64,000 bases of DNA from Microbacterium sp. (lineage in GTDB: Bacteria > Actinomycetota > Actinomycetes > Actinomycetales > Microbacteriaceae), in assembly GCA_013823625.1 (NCBI GenBank), contig PNMM01000003.1, positions 124,001-188,000 of the forward strand. Direction: 5' to 3'. Position numbers and translations under genes: made by a program. Shown here one piece after another: positions 27,203-37,020 of this stretch; position 1 is the stretch's first letter, and every line of letters begins with the position of its first letter. Below the pieces are notes generated by a model, which saw only the letters and a list, made by a program, of their open reading frames with translations, searched no databases and was not told the origin of the DNA.

Positions 27203-28665
27203 TGCACGGAGGATGGTCGCTTCAGAAGCGGCTTGTTGCGGGCATCCTCGTGTTGCTCATGATGGCGACTCTCGCCATTGGCGTATTGAGCGTTTACTTC
27301 TTGCGGGCCAACCTTCTTGCCCAGCTCGACGATGAACTGCGGGTCATCGCCCAGCGCATCGAGAACATCGCGGCACCGGGCCGTGGGCCCGAGCAAAGCC
27401 TCGACCGTCCGGGTTTGCCCACGGGCTCGCTCATCGGCGTCGTGCAGTCAGATGGCTCGGCCGTGGCCGCCTACCTCGATCGCGACGCCAATGTGCGTGA
27501 GCTCAGCACGGTGCAAGTGAAGGTGATTGCTACGCGTACCCTCGGCGACCCAGCTACCGTGCGGCTACCGGGCGGGCTCGGCGAGTTTCGCGTGCTGGCG
27601 ACAGCAACCGAGGGCGGAACCATCTTGATCGTCGGCTTGCCCACGGCTGAGGTCTCGTCGACCACCGCCCGGCTCGCGGCCGTCATCGCTGCTGTGCTCG
27701 GCGGCATTCTCATCGCCGCTGCCGTGCTGGGTCGTGAAGTTGTGCGACTCGGGCTTCGACCTCTCACGCGCGTGCGTGAGGCCGCGACGGCAGTGACCAC
27801 ACTGCCGCTCGACCGCGGCACGGTCGCCCTCGCCGACCAGCTGCCCGTGCTCGACACTGACCCGAGCACCGAGGTTGGCCAGCTCGGGGCGGCGTTCACC
27901 CGCATGCTCGACCACGTGCAAAGCGCGTTCGACTCGCGCCAAGCCAGTGAACAGAAGGTGCGACAGTTTGTCGCCGATGCCAGTCACGAACTGCGCACAC
28001 CCCTCGCGGCGATTCGTGGCTATAGCGAGCTCACGCGGCGCAGCGGCCAGCCCTTGCCCGACGACATTCGGCACGCGCTCGCCCGCATCGAATCAGAGTC
28101 GGTGCGCATGTCGGCGCTCGTCGATGACTTGCTCTTGCTCGCGCGCCTCGACGAAGGTCGCGAACTGCGCCATGACCCGGTCGACCTCGCGGCACTCGTC
28201 ACCGATGCGGTGGCGGATGCTCGCGCAACCTCGCCCGCCCACGACTGGGTCGTGCGCGTGCCCGCCACTCCCGTCGTTGCAGCCGGTGATCAGCATCGAC
28301 TGCATCAGGTTGTCGCTAACCTGCTCGCCAATGCGCGCGTGCACACCCCAGAAGGAACCCGTGTCACGGCCGCGCTCGGCACCCTTGAGGGTCGCGCGAT
28401 CATTACCGTGACCGACACGGGCCCGGGTATTCCGGCCGAAGTGCAGCCCGTGCTGTTTGAGCGGTTCGCGCGCGCCGACACCTCGCGTTCGCGCGCCACG
28501 GGGTCAACGGGCCTGGGCCTCGCGATCGTGGCTGCGGTCGTGCAAGCCCACGGGGGAGAGGTCGCGGCGTCGTCACGCCCGGGCGAGACGGTGTTTCGCG
28601 TGAGTCTTCCGATCGCGCGGTCGGCAGCCGTGCGCCCCGCCGTGGCGCCCACTCCCAGCGCCTAG
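27202..28665 (+). CDS. Sensor histidine kinase (HAMP, HisKA, HATPase)
   Basis: FVADASHELRTPLAAIRGYSEL, VTDTGPGIP, GSTGLGLAIV. Confidence 0.94.
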   Translation: MHGGWSLQKRLVAGILVLLMMATLAIGVLSVYFLRANLLAQLDDELRVIAQRIENIAAPGRGPEQSLDRPGLPTGSLIGVVQSDGSAVAAYLDRDANVRELSTVQVKVIATRTLGDPATVRLPGGLGEFRVLATATEGGTILIVGLPTAEVSSTTARLAAVIAAVLGGILIAAAVLGREVVRLGLRPLTRVREAATAVTTLPLDRGTVALADQLPVLDTDPSTEVGQLGAAFTRMLDHVQSAFDSRQASEQKVRQFVADASHELRTPLAAIRGYSELTRRSGQPLPDDIRHALARIESESVRMSALVDDLLLLARLDEGRELRHDPVDLAALVTDAVADARATSPAHDWVVRVPATPVVAAGDQHRLHQVVANLLANARVHTPEGTRVTAALGTLEGRAIITVTDTGPGIPAEVQPVLFERFARADTSRSRATGSTGLGLAIVAAVVQAHGGEVAASSRPGETVFRVSLPIARSAAVRPAVAPTPSA

Positions 28666-28674
28666 GCTGACGGC

Positions 28675-29520
28675 ATGCGCATCGCCGTCACCGGATCATC
28701 CGGCAAGCTCGGCCAGGCTGTCGTCACGCACTTGGTCGAGGCCGGCCACTCCGTGACCGGGCTCGACGCCGTCGGCGCCCCGGGTGACGGCTTCGTGCGG
28801 GTCGACCTCACCGATGCCGGTCAGGTGATCGATGCCCTCGCGGGAGTTGAAGAGCGCCACAGTGGGCTCGACGCGGTCGTTCACTTGGCGGCAAGCCCTG
28901 CGCCGGGCATCCGCCCCGATACGGTGCTGCTGCACGACAACCTCGCCATGACGATCGCGGTGTTTCAGGGCGCTCGACGCGCGGGCATCACGCGCATCGT
29001 TCACGCGTCGAGCGAGACGCTTCTGGGTCTGCCACTCGACGAGCCACCGCCCTCCGTGCCGATCGACGAGTCGCAGCCCACGCGCCCCAACTTCATGTAC
29101 GCCGTCGGCAAGCACCTTGAAGAAGAGCTCGGCCGAAAGCTGTGCCGCCTCGACCCACGCCTATCGATCACGGGGCTGCGCTTCAGCAACGTCATGGCTC
29201 CCGACGACTACGCCGACTTTGAGGCCTGGCAAGGCGACCCGGGCGAGCGGCGCTGGAACCTCTGGGGCTACATCGATCGCCGCGATGGCGCCCACGCCGT
29301 CGAGCAGGCGCTCCTCGTGCGCGAACCCGGCTACGCGACCTACATCATCGCCGCTGCCGACACCGTGATGCGGCGCGACTCTGCCGAGCTCATGGCCGCG
29401 GAGTTTCCGGATGTTCCCCTCGCGCGTTCGCTCGTGGGTCGCGAGACTCTGCTCTCGATTGACGCGGCGCGGCGCGAGCTGGGCTACGCGCCGCGCCACT
29501 CGTGGCTCGACGAGGCCTAG
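28675..29520 (+). CDS. NAD-dependent epimerase/dehydratase family protein
   Basis: MRIAVTGSSGKLGQAVVTHL, MYAVGKHLEEELGR. Confidence 0.9.
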   Translation: MRIAVTGSSGKLGQAVVTHLVEAGHSVTGLDAVGAPGDGFVRVDLTDAGQVIDALAGVEERHSGLDAVVHLAASPAPGIRPDTVLLHDNLAMTIAVFQGARRAGITRIVHASSETLLGLPLDEPPPSVPIDESQPTRPNFMYAVGKHLEEELGRKLCRLDPRLSITGLRFSNVMAPDDYADFEAWQGDPGERRWNLWGYIDRRDGAHAVEQALLVREPGYATYIIAAADTVMRRDSAELMAAEFPDVPLARSLVGRETLLSIDAARRELGYAPRHSWLDEA

Positions 29521-30953
29521 TCTTCGCCCTGCGCCTTCGTGTACGCCGCCGCGCCATCGAACTCTTGCAGCAGTTCGATGTGCACCCAGTCGACGTCACC
29601 CTCGATCGTCGAGAGCAGGTCGCGGATGCCCGCGCGCGTCTGCTCGCCGTCTTCGCGCAGCACGAACCGGCAGCGATAGTGGTCGACCACGTCGATGTTG
29701 CTGTTGCCGTCGGGGTAGACCTTGGTGCCGCGGTTCGAGATCATCTTGAGTCGCAGCGGCGAGCTCTCGACGAGTCCGTCGAGCAGCGGGCCTAGCTCGT
29801 GAGGCATGAGCCCTGATTCGACGAAGACGTCGACCCCGACGACTCGGCGTTGCTCAGCAACCACCGTGACGGGGTTGGCGACGGGGGCCGGCATTGCCAA
29901 CGGGCGGCCGCGACGAATCGTGTACCCATCAACGCTCTCGCCGAGGTTGTCGATGATCGCTGAGGCGAAGTCGGTGGTTGAGGTGCCACGGTCGTAGCCG
30001 ACCACATCGCCGGTCAGCACTCCCTTTTGCAGGGTTGCGAACAGAGCGTTCTCGATCGTCTCGGCGGCGTCGAAGTGCTGCATGTGCTTGAGCATCATGA
30101 CCGACGACAAGATGACCGCGGTCGGGTTGATGGCGTTCTTGCCGGCGTACTTCGGCGCAGAGCCGTGCACGGCCTCGAAGATCGCGACGCCCGATCCGAG
30201 GTTCGCCGAGGGGGCGAAGCCGAGCCCGCCGACCAAGGCCGAGGTGAGGTCGCTGAGAATGTCGCCGTTCATGTTCGTCGTCACGATCACGTCGAACTGC
30301 TCCGGGCGCTTCACGAGCTGGTGCGCGGCGTTGTCAATGATCATGTGGTGCGACTCGATGTCGGGGTACTCGAGAGCGACCCGCTCGAAGGTGCGCTTCA
30401 GCTCACCCTCGGTGAGCTTCATGATGTTCGACTTGGTTGCGCACACGACCGACTTACGGCCCTCGCTGCGCGCGAACTCGAAAGCGGTGCGGGCGATCTT
30501 CTCCGAGCCCTTGTTTGAGATCAGCTTGAGGCACTGGGCAACACCGGGAGTCTGCATGTGCTCGATGCCGGCATAGAGGTCTTCAACGTTCTCGCGCACG
30601 ACGACCAAGTCGACACCCGAGCCGGAGTAGCGGGTTGACACGCCGGGCAGCTCGCGCACCGGGCGAATGTTTGCGTAGGTCTCGAACAGCTTTCGCAGCG
30701 TCACGTTGGCTGACTTCTCGCCGAATCCGACCGGGGTGCCCAGAGGGCCCTTGAGCACGAGGCGCGTGCGCGTGATCGAGTCGATCGTCTCCTGCGGTAC
30801 GCCCGAGGCGATGCCGCGACGAAACACGCTCTCGCCGGCCTCCTGGTGGTCCCACTCGATGTCGACGCCCGCGGCGTCGATGATGCGCTGCGCGGCGGAG
30901 ATGCACTCCGGCCCGACACCGTCTCCGGGGATCACGGTCACCTGGTTTGACAT
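29517..30953 (-). CDS. Isocitrate dehydrogenase with C-terminal extension
   Basis: VTVIPGDGVGPECISAAQRI, KGPLGTPVGFGEKSANVTLRK, NMNGDILSDLTSALVGGLGFAPSANLG; extra C-terminal domain of about 140 aa. Confidence 0.9.
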   Translation of the reverse strand: MSNQVTVIPGDGVGPECISAAQRIIDAAGVDIEWDHQEAGESVFRRGIASGVPQETIDSITRTRLVLKGPLGTPVGFGEKSANVTLRKLFETYANIRPVRELPGVSTRYSGSGVDLVVVRENVEDLYAGIEHMQTPGVAQCLKLISNKGSEKIARTAFEFARSEGRKSVVCATKSNIMKLTEGELKRTFERVALEYPDIESHHMIIDNAAHQLVKRPEQFDVIVTTNMNGDILSDLTSALVGGLGFAPSANLGSGVAIFEAVHGSAPKYAGKNAINPTAVILSSVMMLKHMQHFDAAETIENALFATLQKGVLTGDVVGYDRGTSTTDFASAIIDNLGESVDGYTIRRGRPLAMPAPVANPVTVVAEQRRVVGVDVFVESGLMPHELGPLLDGLVESSPLRLKMISNRGTKVYPDGNSNIDVVDHYRCRFVLREDGEQTRAGIRDLLSTIEGDVDWVHIELLQEFDGAAAYTKAQGED

Positions 30954-31190
30954 TGCTGGTCCTTTCGATCGTGGCGATTCGACAATACATACGCAACAGG
31001 ATTCATGTCAATCATGTCGTCTTTTTGACGCCACGAAGCCGCGTTCCTCGAGGGCCTCAGCGTGCGATACGCTTATGGAAGCCGAAGACCGCTGGTTGTC
31101 GGCGTGCCTGTTCGCAGGGGCGCCGATCGAAGGTTCGCATCGCTTCTCACGAAGCAGGGCGACGACCCGCGCAGGTGTGTGAACTGACGC

Positions 31191-31253
31191 CGAGCATCCA
31201 TCGATTGTGAACGGATGCTCGAAGAAGGCTCGTGCGCTTGCGCCGGGCCTTTT
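31191..31253 (+). promoter_or_regulatory. L10 (rplJ) leader with terminator-like hairpin
   Basis: CGAGCATCC..GGATGCTCG stem, then AAGGCTCGTGCGCTTGCGCCGGGCCTTTT, upstream of rplJ. Confidence 0.6.
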
Positions 31254-31325
31254 CCCATGTGCGCTCCGGGTTCCATCGACCTCAGTGGTCGCGGCAGACC
31301 CCGATATCCGATTTAGAGGAGCACC

Positions 31326-31841
31326 ATGGCGAACAAGGAAGCAACGGTCGCCGAGCTGACAGAACTTTTCTCCAGCTCGACCGCCGTTCTGCTCACCGAG
31401 TACCGCGGCCTCACGGTGGCACAGCTCAAGAAGCTGCGCTCGAACATCCGTGAAGAAGCGTCGTACGCCGTGGTGAAGAACACGCTGACCAAGATTGCGG
31501 CCAACGCTGCTGGCATCGACTCGCTCGATGACATGCTCGCTGGCCCCTCTGCCCTCGCCTTCGTTCACGGTGACCCCGTGACGGTGGCCAAGGCGCTGCG
31601 TGACTTCGCCAAGGCGAACCCCAACCTCGTGGTGAAGGGTGGCTACTTCGACGGTAAGCCGCTCGACGCCTCCGAGGTCATGAAGCTCGCCGAGCTCGAG
31701 AGCCGTGAGGTGGTGCTGGCAAAGCTTGCCGGTGCCGTCAAGGCCTCGCTCTTCGGCGCCGCATACATGTTCAACGCGCCACTGGCGCAGGCCGCCCGCG
31801 CTGTTGACGCGCTGCGGCAGAAGCAGGAGTCCGGCAGCTGA
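31326..31841 (+). CDS. rplJ: 50S ribosomal protein L10
   Basis: [38 protein letters not shown]. Confidence 0.96.
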   Translation: MANKEATVAELTELFSSSTAVLLTEYRGLTVAQLKKLRSNIREEASYAVVKNTLTKIAANAAGIDSLDDMLAGPSALAFVHGDPVTVAKALRDFAKANPNLVVKGGYFDGKPLDASEVMKLAELESREVVLAKLAGAVKASLFGAAYMFNAPLAQAARAVDALRQKQESGS

Positions 31842-31888
31842 CCCTCAGCTGACCGGTTCACGACACGAAACAACTAGAAGGAGTCATC

Positions 31889-32275
31889 ATGGCAAAGCTC
31901 ACCACTGACCAGCTCATCGAGGCGTTCAAGGAGCTCTCGCTCATCGAACTCAGCGAGTTCGTCAAGAAGTTCGAAGAGGTCTTCGAGGTCACCGCCGCCG
32001 CGCCCGTCGCGGTTGCCGCTGCCCCCGCCGCCGGTGGCGCTGCCGCCGAAGAGGTCGAAGAGAAGTCGTCGTTCGACGTCGTTCTCGAGGCCGCTGGCGA
32101 CAAGAAGATCCAGGTCATCAAGGAGGTTCGCGCCCTCACGAACCTCGGCCTCGGCGAGGCCAAGGCCGTCGTTGACGGCGCCCCCGGCGTCGTGCTCGAG
32201 GGTGTCAACAAGGAGACCGCCGACAAGGCGAAGGCCCAGCTCGAAGAGGCCGGCGCCACCGTCACCCTCAAGTAG
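31889..32275 (+). CDS. rplL: 50S ribosomal protein L7/L12
   Basis: [43 protein letters not shown]. Confidence 0.97.
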   Translation: MAKLTTDQLIEAFKELSLIELSEFVKKFEEVFEVTAAAPVAVAAAPAAGGAAAEEVEEKSSFDVVLEAAGDKKIQVIKEVRALTNLGLGEAKAVVDGAPGVVLEGVNKETADKAKAQLEEAGATVTLK

Positions 32276-32292
32276 TCACCCGCTTCACCTTC

Positions 32293-32329
32293 GAGAGCCC
32301 CGCCCGACGCGAGTCGGTGCGGGGCTCTC
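32293..32329 (+). terminator. Terminator hairpin after rplL
   Basis: GAGAGCCCCGC ... GCGGGGCTCTC, nested CCGAC/GTCGG. Confidence 0.7.
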
Positions 32330-32331
32330 GT

Positions 32332-32404
32332 GCGTTGTCGCGAGATCGCGGTGTCGCGAGATCGCTTCGTCTCTAGATCGCGTCGTGGCTAGATCGCGTT
32401 GTCG
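32332..32404. repeat. 16-bp-period tandem repeat, about 4.5 units
   Basis: CGAGATCGCGGTGTCG / CGAGATCGCTTCGTCT / CTAGATCGCGTCGTGG / CTAGATCGCGTTGTCG; AGATCGC starts at 32343, 32359, 32375, 32391. Confidence 0.85.
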
Positions 32405-33411
32405 CGGCGCACGGCGGTGCTCGTCCGCACGGTCAGTGCCGTGGGGAGCAAGAGATGCTTGTCGAGCGGAGCTGCCGTGGCGTTTTCGAGTTGATTGAGC
32501 AAAAGCTCGACGGCACGGGCTCCTTGAGCGCCGGGCTGCTGGGCGAGCGTCGTCAAGCCGAACATCTCGGCCAGGGGGTGCCCGTCAATGCCAATGACTG
32601 AGAGCTCGCGCGGAATGCTGATTCCCAATTGCCGCGCCGCCACGGTGATGCCGATCGCGATCTCGTCGCACCCAGCGAAGATCGCTGTGGGTCTCGTTCG
32701 CGGGTCACCGAGCACAGCGAGTCCGACTGCGTATCCACCCTCGATTGAAAACTCGGCGTCGCGAAAGTCATCGTCGACGGCGATACCGGCGTTTCGCAGT
32801 GCTTGCGAGAAGCCCATATAGCGCTGCGAATGCACGCGAAAGTCCATTTGCTCGTTTTGGTCGCCCCCCACATGCATGATGCGTCGGTGGCCCAGGCTGA
32901 GCAAGTGTTCGGTCGCCAGGCGCGCGGTCTCGACGTCATCGATCGACAGCGACGGTATGCCCTCGATGCGCCCGCCGATGCCCGCGAGGGGTTTACCGAG
33001 AGACTGCAGCAGCTGTACTTCTTGCGGGCTCAAGTCGATTGCGACCGAGATCACGGCATCGACCCTCTTGCGCACGAGAAAGTAGTCGAACACGCGACGC
33101 CTCAAATCGCTGTCGGTGCTGAGTCGATAGAGGGTGAGGTCGTAGCCCGCTCGCACGAGGGCCGCTTCGATGCCTTCGAGCACTTCGGCGAAGTACCAGC
33201 GGTTGATGTACGGAATCACCACTGCCACGTTGCGCGTGCGACCCGTCACAAGACTGGCCGCCGTTGACGACACGACATAGCCGAGTTCTGATGCGGCATC
33301 TTCAACGCGGCGACGCGTTTCGTCTGAGACATAGCCACGGCCACTCAGTGCACGAGACGCTGTCGACTTCGAAACCCCGGCAATGCGGGCGACGTCGGCG
33401 AGGATGCTCAT
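32389..33411 (-). CDS. LacI family transcriptional regulator
   Basis: MSILADVARIAGVSKSTASRALSGRGYVSDETRRRVEDAA. Confidence 0.94.
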   Translation of the reverse strand: MSILADVARIAGVSKSTASRALSGRGYVSDETRRRVEDAASELGYVVSSTAASLVTGRTRNVAVVIPYINRWYFAEVLEGIEAALVRAGYDLTLYRLSTDSDLRRRVFDYFLVRKRVDAVISVAIDLSPQEVQLLQSLGKPLAGIGGRIEGIPSLSIDDVETARLATEHLLSLGHRRIMHVGGDQNEQMDFRVHSQRYMGFSQALRNAGIAVDDDFRDAEFSIEGGYAVGLAVLGDPRTRPTAIFAGCDEIAIGITVAARQLGISIPRELSVIGIDGHPLAEMFGLTTLAQQPGAQGARAVELLLNQLENATAAPLDKHLLLPTALTVRTSTAVRRDNAI

Positions 33412-33521
33412 TGCCTCGTGCCCTCCATTGGACGATGTGGTGGATGCCCGGCACCTGCGCCCGCGTCGCTACGGCGGCGGGCGTGCCGTGTGTCGTCAGT
33501 GTATCCGCGCGGGCCCCCATG

Positions 33522-33535
33522 TGGAACCGGTTCCC
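33522..33535. promoter_or_regulatory. LacI-type operator candidate
   Basis: TGGAACCGGTTCCC with perfect 12-bp core GGAACCGGTTCC between lacI and the divergent ABC gene. Confidence 0.6.
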
Positions 33536-33609
33536 GACACCCGGCAGCAAGGGCTGATCCGAAACGGCACGCGGCGAAGCGAGCGACGGGGCGAGCCTAG
33601 GCTCAGCAC

Positions 33610-35487
33610 ATGAGTATGGGTGGCGGTCGTCGGGGTTCACGAGTGTCGAGCGGCGATGTGGCCGCTCAGCGGGCGGCGAACGCCGAGGCGCCGCGCATCC
33701 CGAATCTGCTGCCGCGCATCGCCGAGCTGTTTCGTCCGCACCGCACGCCGCTCATCATCACGATTGCGCTCGTGCTCGTTTCGGCGGCCCTCAGCGTCAT
33801 TCCGCCGTTGCTCACGCAACAGGCATTCGACCGCGGGCTCTTTCCGCCCGAGGGCACGCCGAACGTTCCCGTGTTGCTGCAACTGGTCGGCGCCATGCTC
33901 GTGCTCTGGCTCGTCTCGGCGGGCATCGGCATCGGGCAGACCTACCTGACCTCGACGGTCGGCAACAGCGTCATGGCGCAATTGCGCGTGCGCCTCTTCT
34001 CGCACCTACAGGCGATGGAGCTGGGCTTCTTTACGCGAACTAAGACCGGCATCATTCAGTCGCGACTGCAGAACGATGTCGGGGGCGTGGCGGGCGTGCT
34101 CAGCAACACCGTGTCGAGTGTCATTGGCAACACGGTGACCGTCATCGCGGCCTTCATCGCCATGCTCATCTTGAGCTGGCAGTTGACGATCGTGGCCGTG
34201 ATTCTGTTGCCCGTTCTCGTGATCGCCCAACGCCGCGTGGGTCAGGTTCGCGCACGCATCGCGACGAAGACCCAAGAGTCGCTCAGCGACATGACGGCCA
34301 TCACGCAAGAGGCCTTGAGCGTCTCGGGCATTCTGCTCGCCAAGAGCTTCTATCGGCAGCAGAGCGAGGTCGACCGCTACCGGCTCGAGAACGACGTGCA
34401 GCGGGGTCTTCAAGTGCAGTTGTCGATGAGCGGTCAGTGGTTCTTCGCGATGGTCAACGTTTTTCTCTCGGTCATTCCGGCCGTGATCTACCTCGTCGCG
34501 GCGTGGTTGATTCAGACGGATGTGGCGGTCACCGCGGGTACCATCGTCGCCTTCACGACGGTGCAAGCCCGCCTGACCTTTCCACTCATGGGCCTCATGC
34601 GCGTTGCCCTCGACCTGCAGACGAGTGGCGCGCTGTTTGCGCGCATCTTCGAGTACCTCGATCTCGAGCCGCGCATCACCGAAGCCGCTGACGCGCGCGA
34701 CCTCGACCCGGCACAGGTGGGGCGCATCCGCTTCGATGACGTGGTCTTTCGCTACCCCGATGCCGCTGACGATGCCACGCCCACGCTCGACCACGTCTCG
34801 TTCACGGTCGAGCCCGGCCAGTTCGTTGCCTTTGTCGGCCCCTCGGGCGCGGGCAAGACGACCATTTCGTATCTCGTGCCGCGACTGCACGACGTGTCGA
34901 GCGGAGCCGTCGAGGTGGGAGGCGTCGACGTGCGCGAGCTTCGCACCCACAGCCTCATCGAAAGCATCGGCATTGTGAGTCAAGAGACCTACCTGTTTCA
35001 CGCGAGCATCGCCGAGAACCTGCGCTACGCAAAGCCCTCGGCGACGGATGCTGAGCTCGAGGCCGCGTGCCGTGCCGCGAGCATCCACGCCACGATCGAG
35101 AGTTTTCCCGATGGCTACGACACCATCGTGGGCGAGCGCGGCTATCGCCTCTCGGGGGGCGAGAAGCAACGCGTGGCGATCGCACGGGTGTTGCTGAAAG
35201 ACCCGCCCGTGCTGATTCTCGACGAGGCAACGAGCGCCCTTGACTCGGTGTCAGAACGCGTCGTGCAGACCGCCCTCGACGGCGCTAGTCGTGGCCGCAC
35301 GACGATCGCGATTGCTCACCGACTCTCGACCGTGAGCGCTGCCGACGTCATCCATGTTGTTGACGGTGGGCGCATCGTCGAGAGCGGCACGCACGCGACG
35401 CTCATTGGCCGGGGCGGCGTCTACGCTCGATTGGTCGAGCAGCAGTCGGCCGACTACGACCGATCGGCCAGCAACTCAGCCATGTAG
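33610..35487 (+). CDS. ABC transporter ATP-binding protein/permease (fused exporter)
   Basis: TM domain plus Walker A GPSGAGKTT, LSGGEKQRVAIARVLLKDPPVLILDEATSALD. Confidence 0.94.
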   Translation: MSMGGGRRGSRVSSGDVAAQRAANAEAPRIPNLLPRIAELFRPHRTPLIITIALVLVSAALSVIPPLLTQQAFDRGLFPPEGTPNVPVLLQLVGAMLVLWLVSAGIGIGQTYLTSTVGNSVMAQLRVRLFSHLQAMELGFFTRTKTGIIQSRLQNDVGGVAGVLSNTVSSVIGNTVTVIAAFIAMLILSWQLTIVAVILLPVLVIAQRRVGQVRARIATKTQESLSDMTAITQEALSVSGILLAKSFYRQQSEVDRYRLENDVQRGLQVQLSMSGQWFFAMVNVFLSVIPAVIYLVAAWLIQTDVAVTAGTIVAFTTVQARLTFPLMGLMRVALDLQTSGALFARIFEYLDLEPRITEAADARDLDPAQVGRIRFDDVVFRYPDAADDATPTLDHVSFTVEPGQFVAFVGPSGAGKTTISYLVPRLHDVSSGAVEVGGVDVRELRTHSLIESIGIVSQETYLFHASIAENLRYAKPSATDAELEAACRAASIHATIESFPDGYDTIVGERGYRLSGGEKQRVAIARVLLKDPPVLILDEATSALDSVSERVVQTALDGASRGRTTIAIAHRLSTVSAADVIHVVDGGRIVESGTHATLIGRGGVYARLVEQQSADYDRSASNSAM

Positions 35488-36122
35488 TCGAGCTCTTTGC
35501 TCTGCAGCATGACCATGCCGTTCGCGAGCGTCGTGACCTGCGGTTGCGTGCTGCGCGCGAGCACGGCTTCGGCCATTTCAACACCACCCTGATGGTGGGC
35601 GATCATGAGTTCGAGAAAGATGCGTTCGGCCTCGACGCCCGTGGCGTTCTCGAGCTCTTTCATTTGCTCGAACGTCGCCACGCCGGGCATGGGCTCGCCC
35701 GGGGTGTGACCGCCGTGACCGTCGTGACCCGCAGAACCATCGATGACGGGCCGCGAGAGCCACTCCATCTCGGGCTCGGTCGAGGTTTGCGGCAGCCCCC
35801 ACATCGCGAGCCACGCGAACATCTGGCCCTGTTGCTGGGCTTGCGCGGTGGCGATGTCGAGCGCCAGCAGTCGAATCTCGGGGTCGTCGCTGCGATCACG
35901 AATCAGCAGCGACATCTCGACGGCCTGCCCATGGTGCACTTGCATGTCGCGAGCGAAGCCCGCCTCGGCGCTTGACTCGGTGGGGGTCGGGGCCGCGACC
36001 GTCGCGGTGACGCGGCCGATGATCACGCCGCCGACGATGGCAACCAGCACGAGCAGCGCGCCGACCACGATCAGCCGTGAGCGGCTGAGGGCAGGAGACG
36101 CGCTGGTCGTGCTGTCGGTCAT
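35454..36122 (-). CDS. DUF305 domain-containing protein
   Basis: GFARDMQVHHGQAVEMSLLIRDRSDDPEIRLLALDIATAQAQQQGQM ... MIAHHQGGVEMAEAVL. Confidence 0.92.
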   Translation of the reverse strand: MTDSTTSASPALSRSRLIVVGALLVLVAIVGGVIIGRVTATVAAPTPTESSAEAGFARDMQVHHGQAVEMSLLIRDRSDDPEIRLLALDIATAQAQQQGQMFAWLAMWGLPQTSTEPEMEWLSRPVIDGSAGHDGHGGHTPGEPMPGVATFEQMKELENATGVEAERIFLELMIAHHQGGVEMAEAVLARSTQPQVTTLANGMVMLQSKELDYMAELLADRS

Positions 36123-36787
36123 GAGATCTTGCCGGGGCCGTCGACGGCCTGGCTGCAGAGAGCGCCGGGCTCAGGGGCGTCAGGCGACTGACGGTACTTG
36201 ATGATGAAGTCACCGAGGCGCGGGTCGTCAACGCCGTCGAGCGCCACTTGAACGCCCCACGCGCTCGCGACAACCGGAGCCGGCAGGCCGTCGAACGGCG
36301 ACAAGATGATGTATGAGCGCGGCATTTGCGAGCGCAACGCATCGAGGTCGGCACCCGAGACCTGGGCCGGGTCGTAGGTGACCCAGACGGCGCCGTGCTC
36401 GAGTGAGTGCACCGCGTTCTCTGCCGGAACGGGCTGCTCGTAGATGCCACAGTTGAGCCAGGCCGGGTTGTGCGGCCCACCCGCGGGAGGCGTCATCGTG
36501 TAGTTGACGGGCGTATCGACGTGCACCGCTTCGAGCCCTTCGAAGGTCTCGAGGCCTTCGATCTCGATCGTTGCGGGGTCAACCGGCGGCGTGGCCGAGG
36601 TCACGACGATGCCGACGACGATGGCGACAACTGCTACTCCACCGACGATGGCGCCGGCGAGGCCGAGACGGCGATTGCGCTTTTCGGCGGCCTGCTTGGC
36701 CTTGAGGGCGGCGACCTTTTCGGCGCGGCGCTTTTCGCGCTGCTGCTTGATGGTGAGGTCGTTGGTCGAGGAAGTGTCGTCGGCCAC
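36119..36787 (-). CDS. DUF3105 domain-containing protein
   Basis: VNYTMTPPAGGPHNPAWLNCGIYEQPVPAENAVHSLEHGAVWVTYDP; GTG start at 36785-36787. Confidence 0.9.
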   Translation of the reverse strand: MADDTSSTNDLTIKQQREKRRAEKVAALKAKQAAEKRNRRLGLAGAIVGGVAVVAIVVGIVVTSATPPVDPATIEIEGLETFEGLEAVHVDTPVNYTMTPPAGGPHNPAWLNCGIYEQPVPAENAVHSLEHGAVWVTYDPAQVSGADLDALRSQMPRSYIILSPFDGLPAPVVASAWGVQVALDGVDDPRLGDFIIKYRQSPDAPEPGALCSQAVDGPGKIS

Positions 36788-37020
36788 GGGGGCTCCTGTC
36801 AGATGCGACGGGCAGGGAGGAGAGCGGAGCAAGTGCGTACGTTTCCGCTCATGACATGAAACACGCCATGGGCATGGCACATTCCGAGCGTCAAGGCTTT
36901 CAGCCTACGCACTGCAAACGCTGTGAGCTGCGATCACGGCGCTCTCCCCAAAACTGCGCCGCCTCGCTACTGTGAACCATCCACGTCAACTGCCTGCGGG
37001 CCCCGAGGGTCGAGGATGTC

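Noticed and set aside
32332-32404. CRISPR-like array
   Set aside because: 16-bp contiguous tandem units without unique spacers and no cas genes in the window
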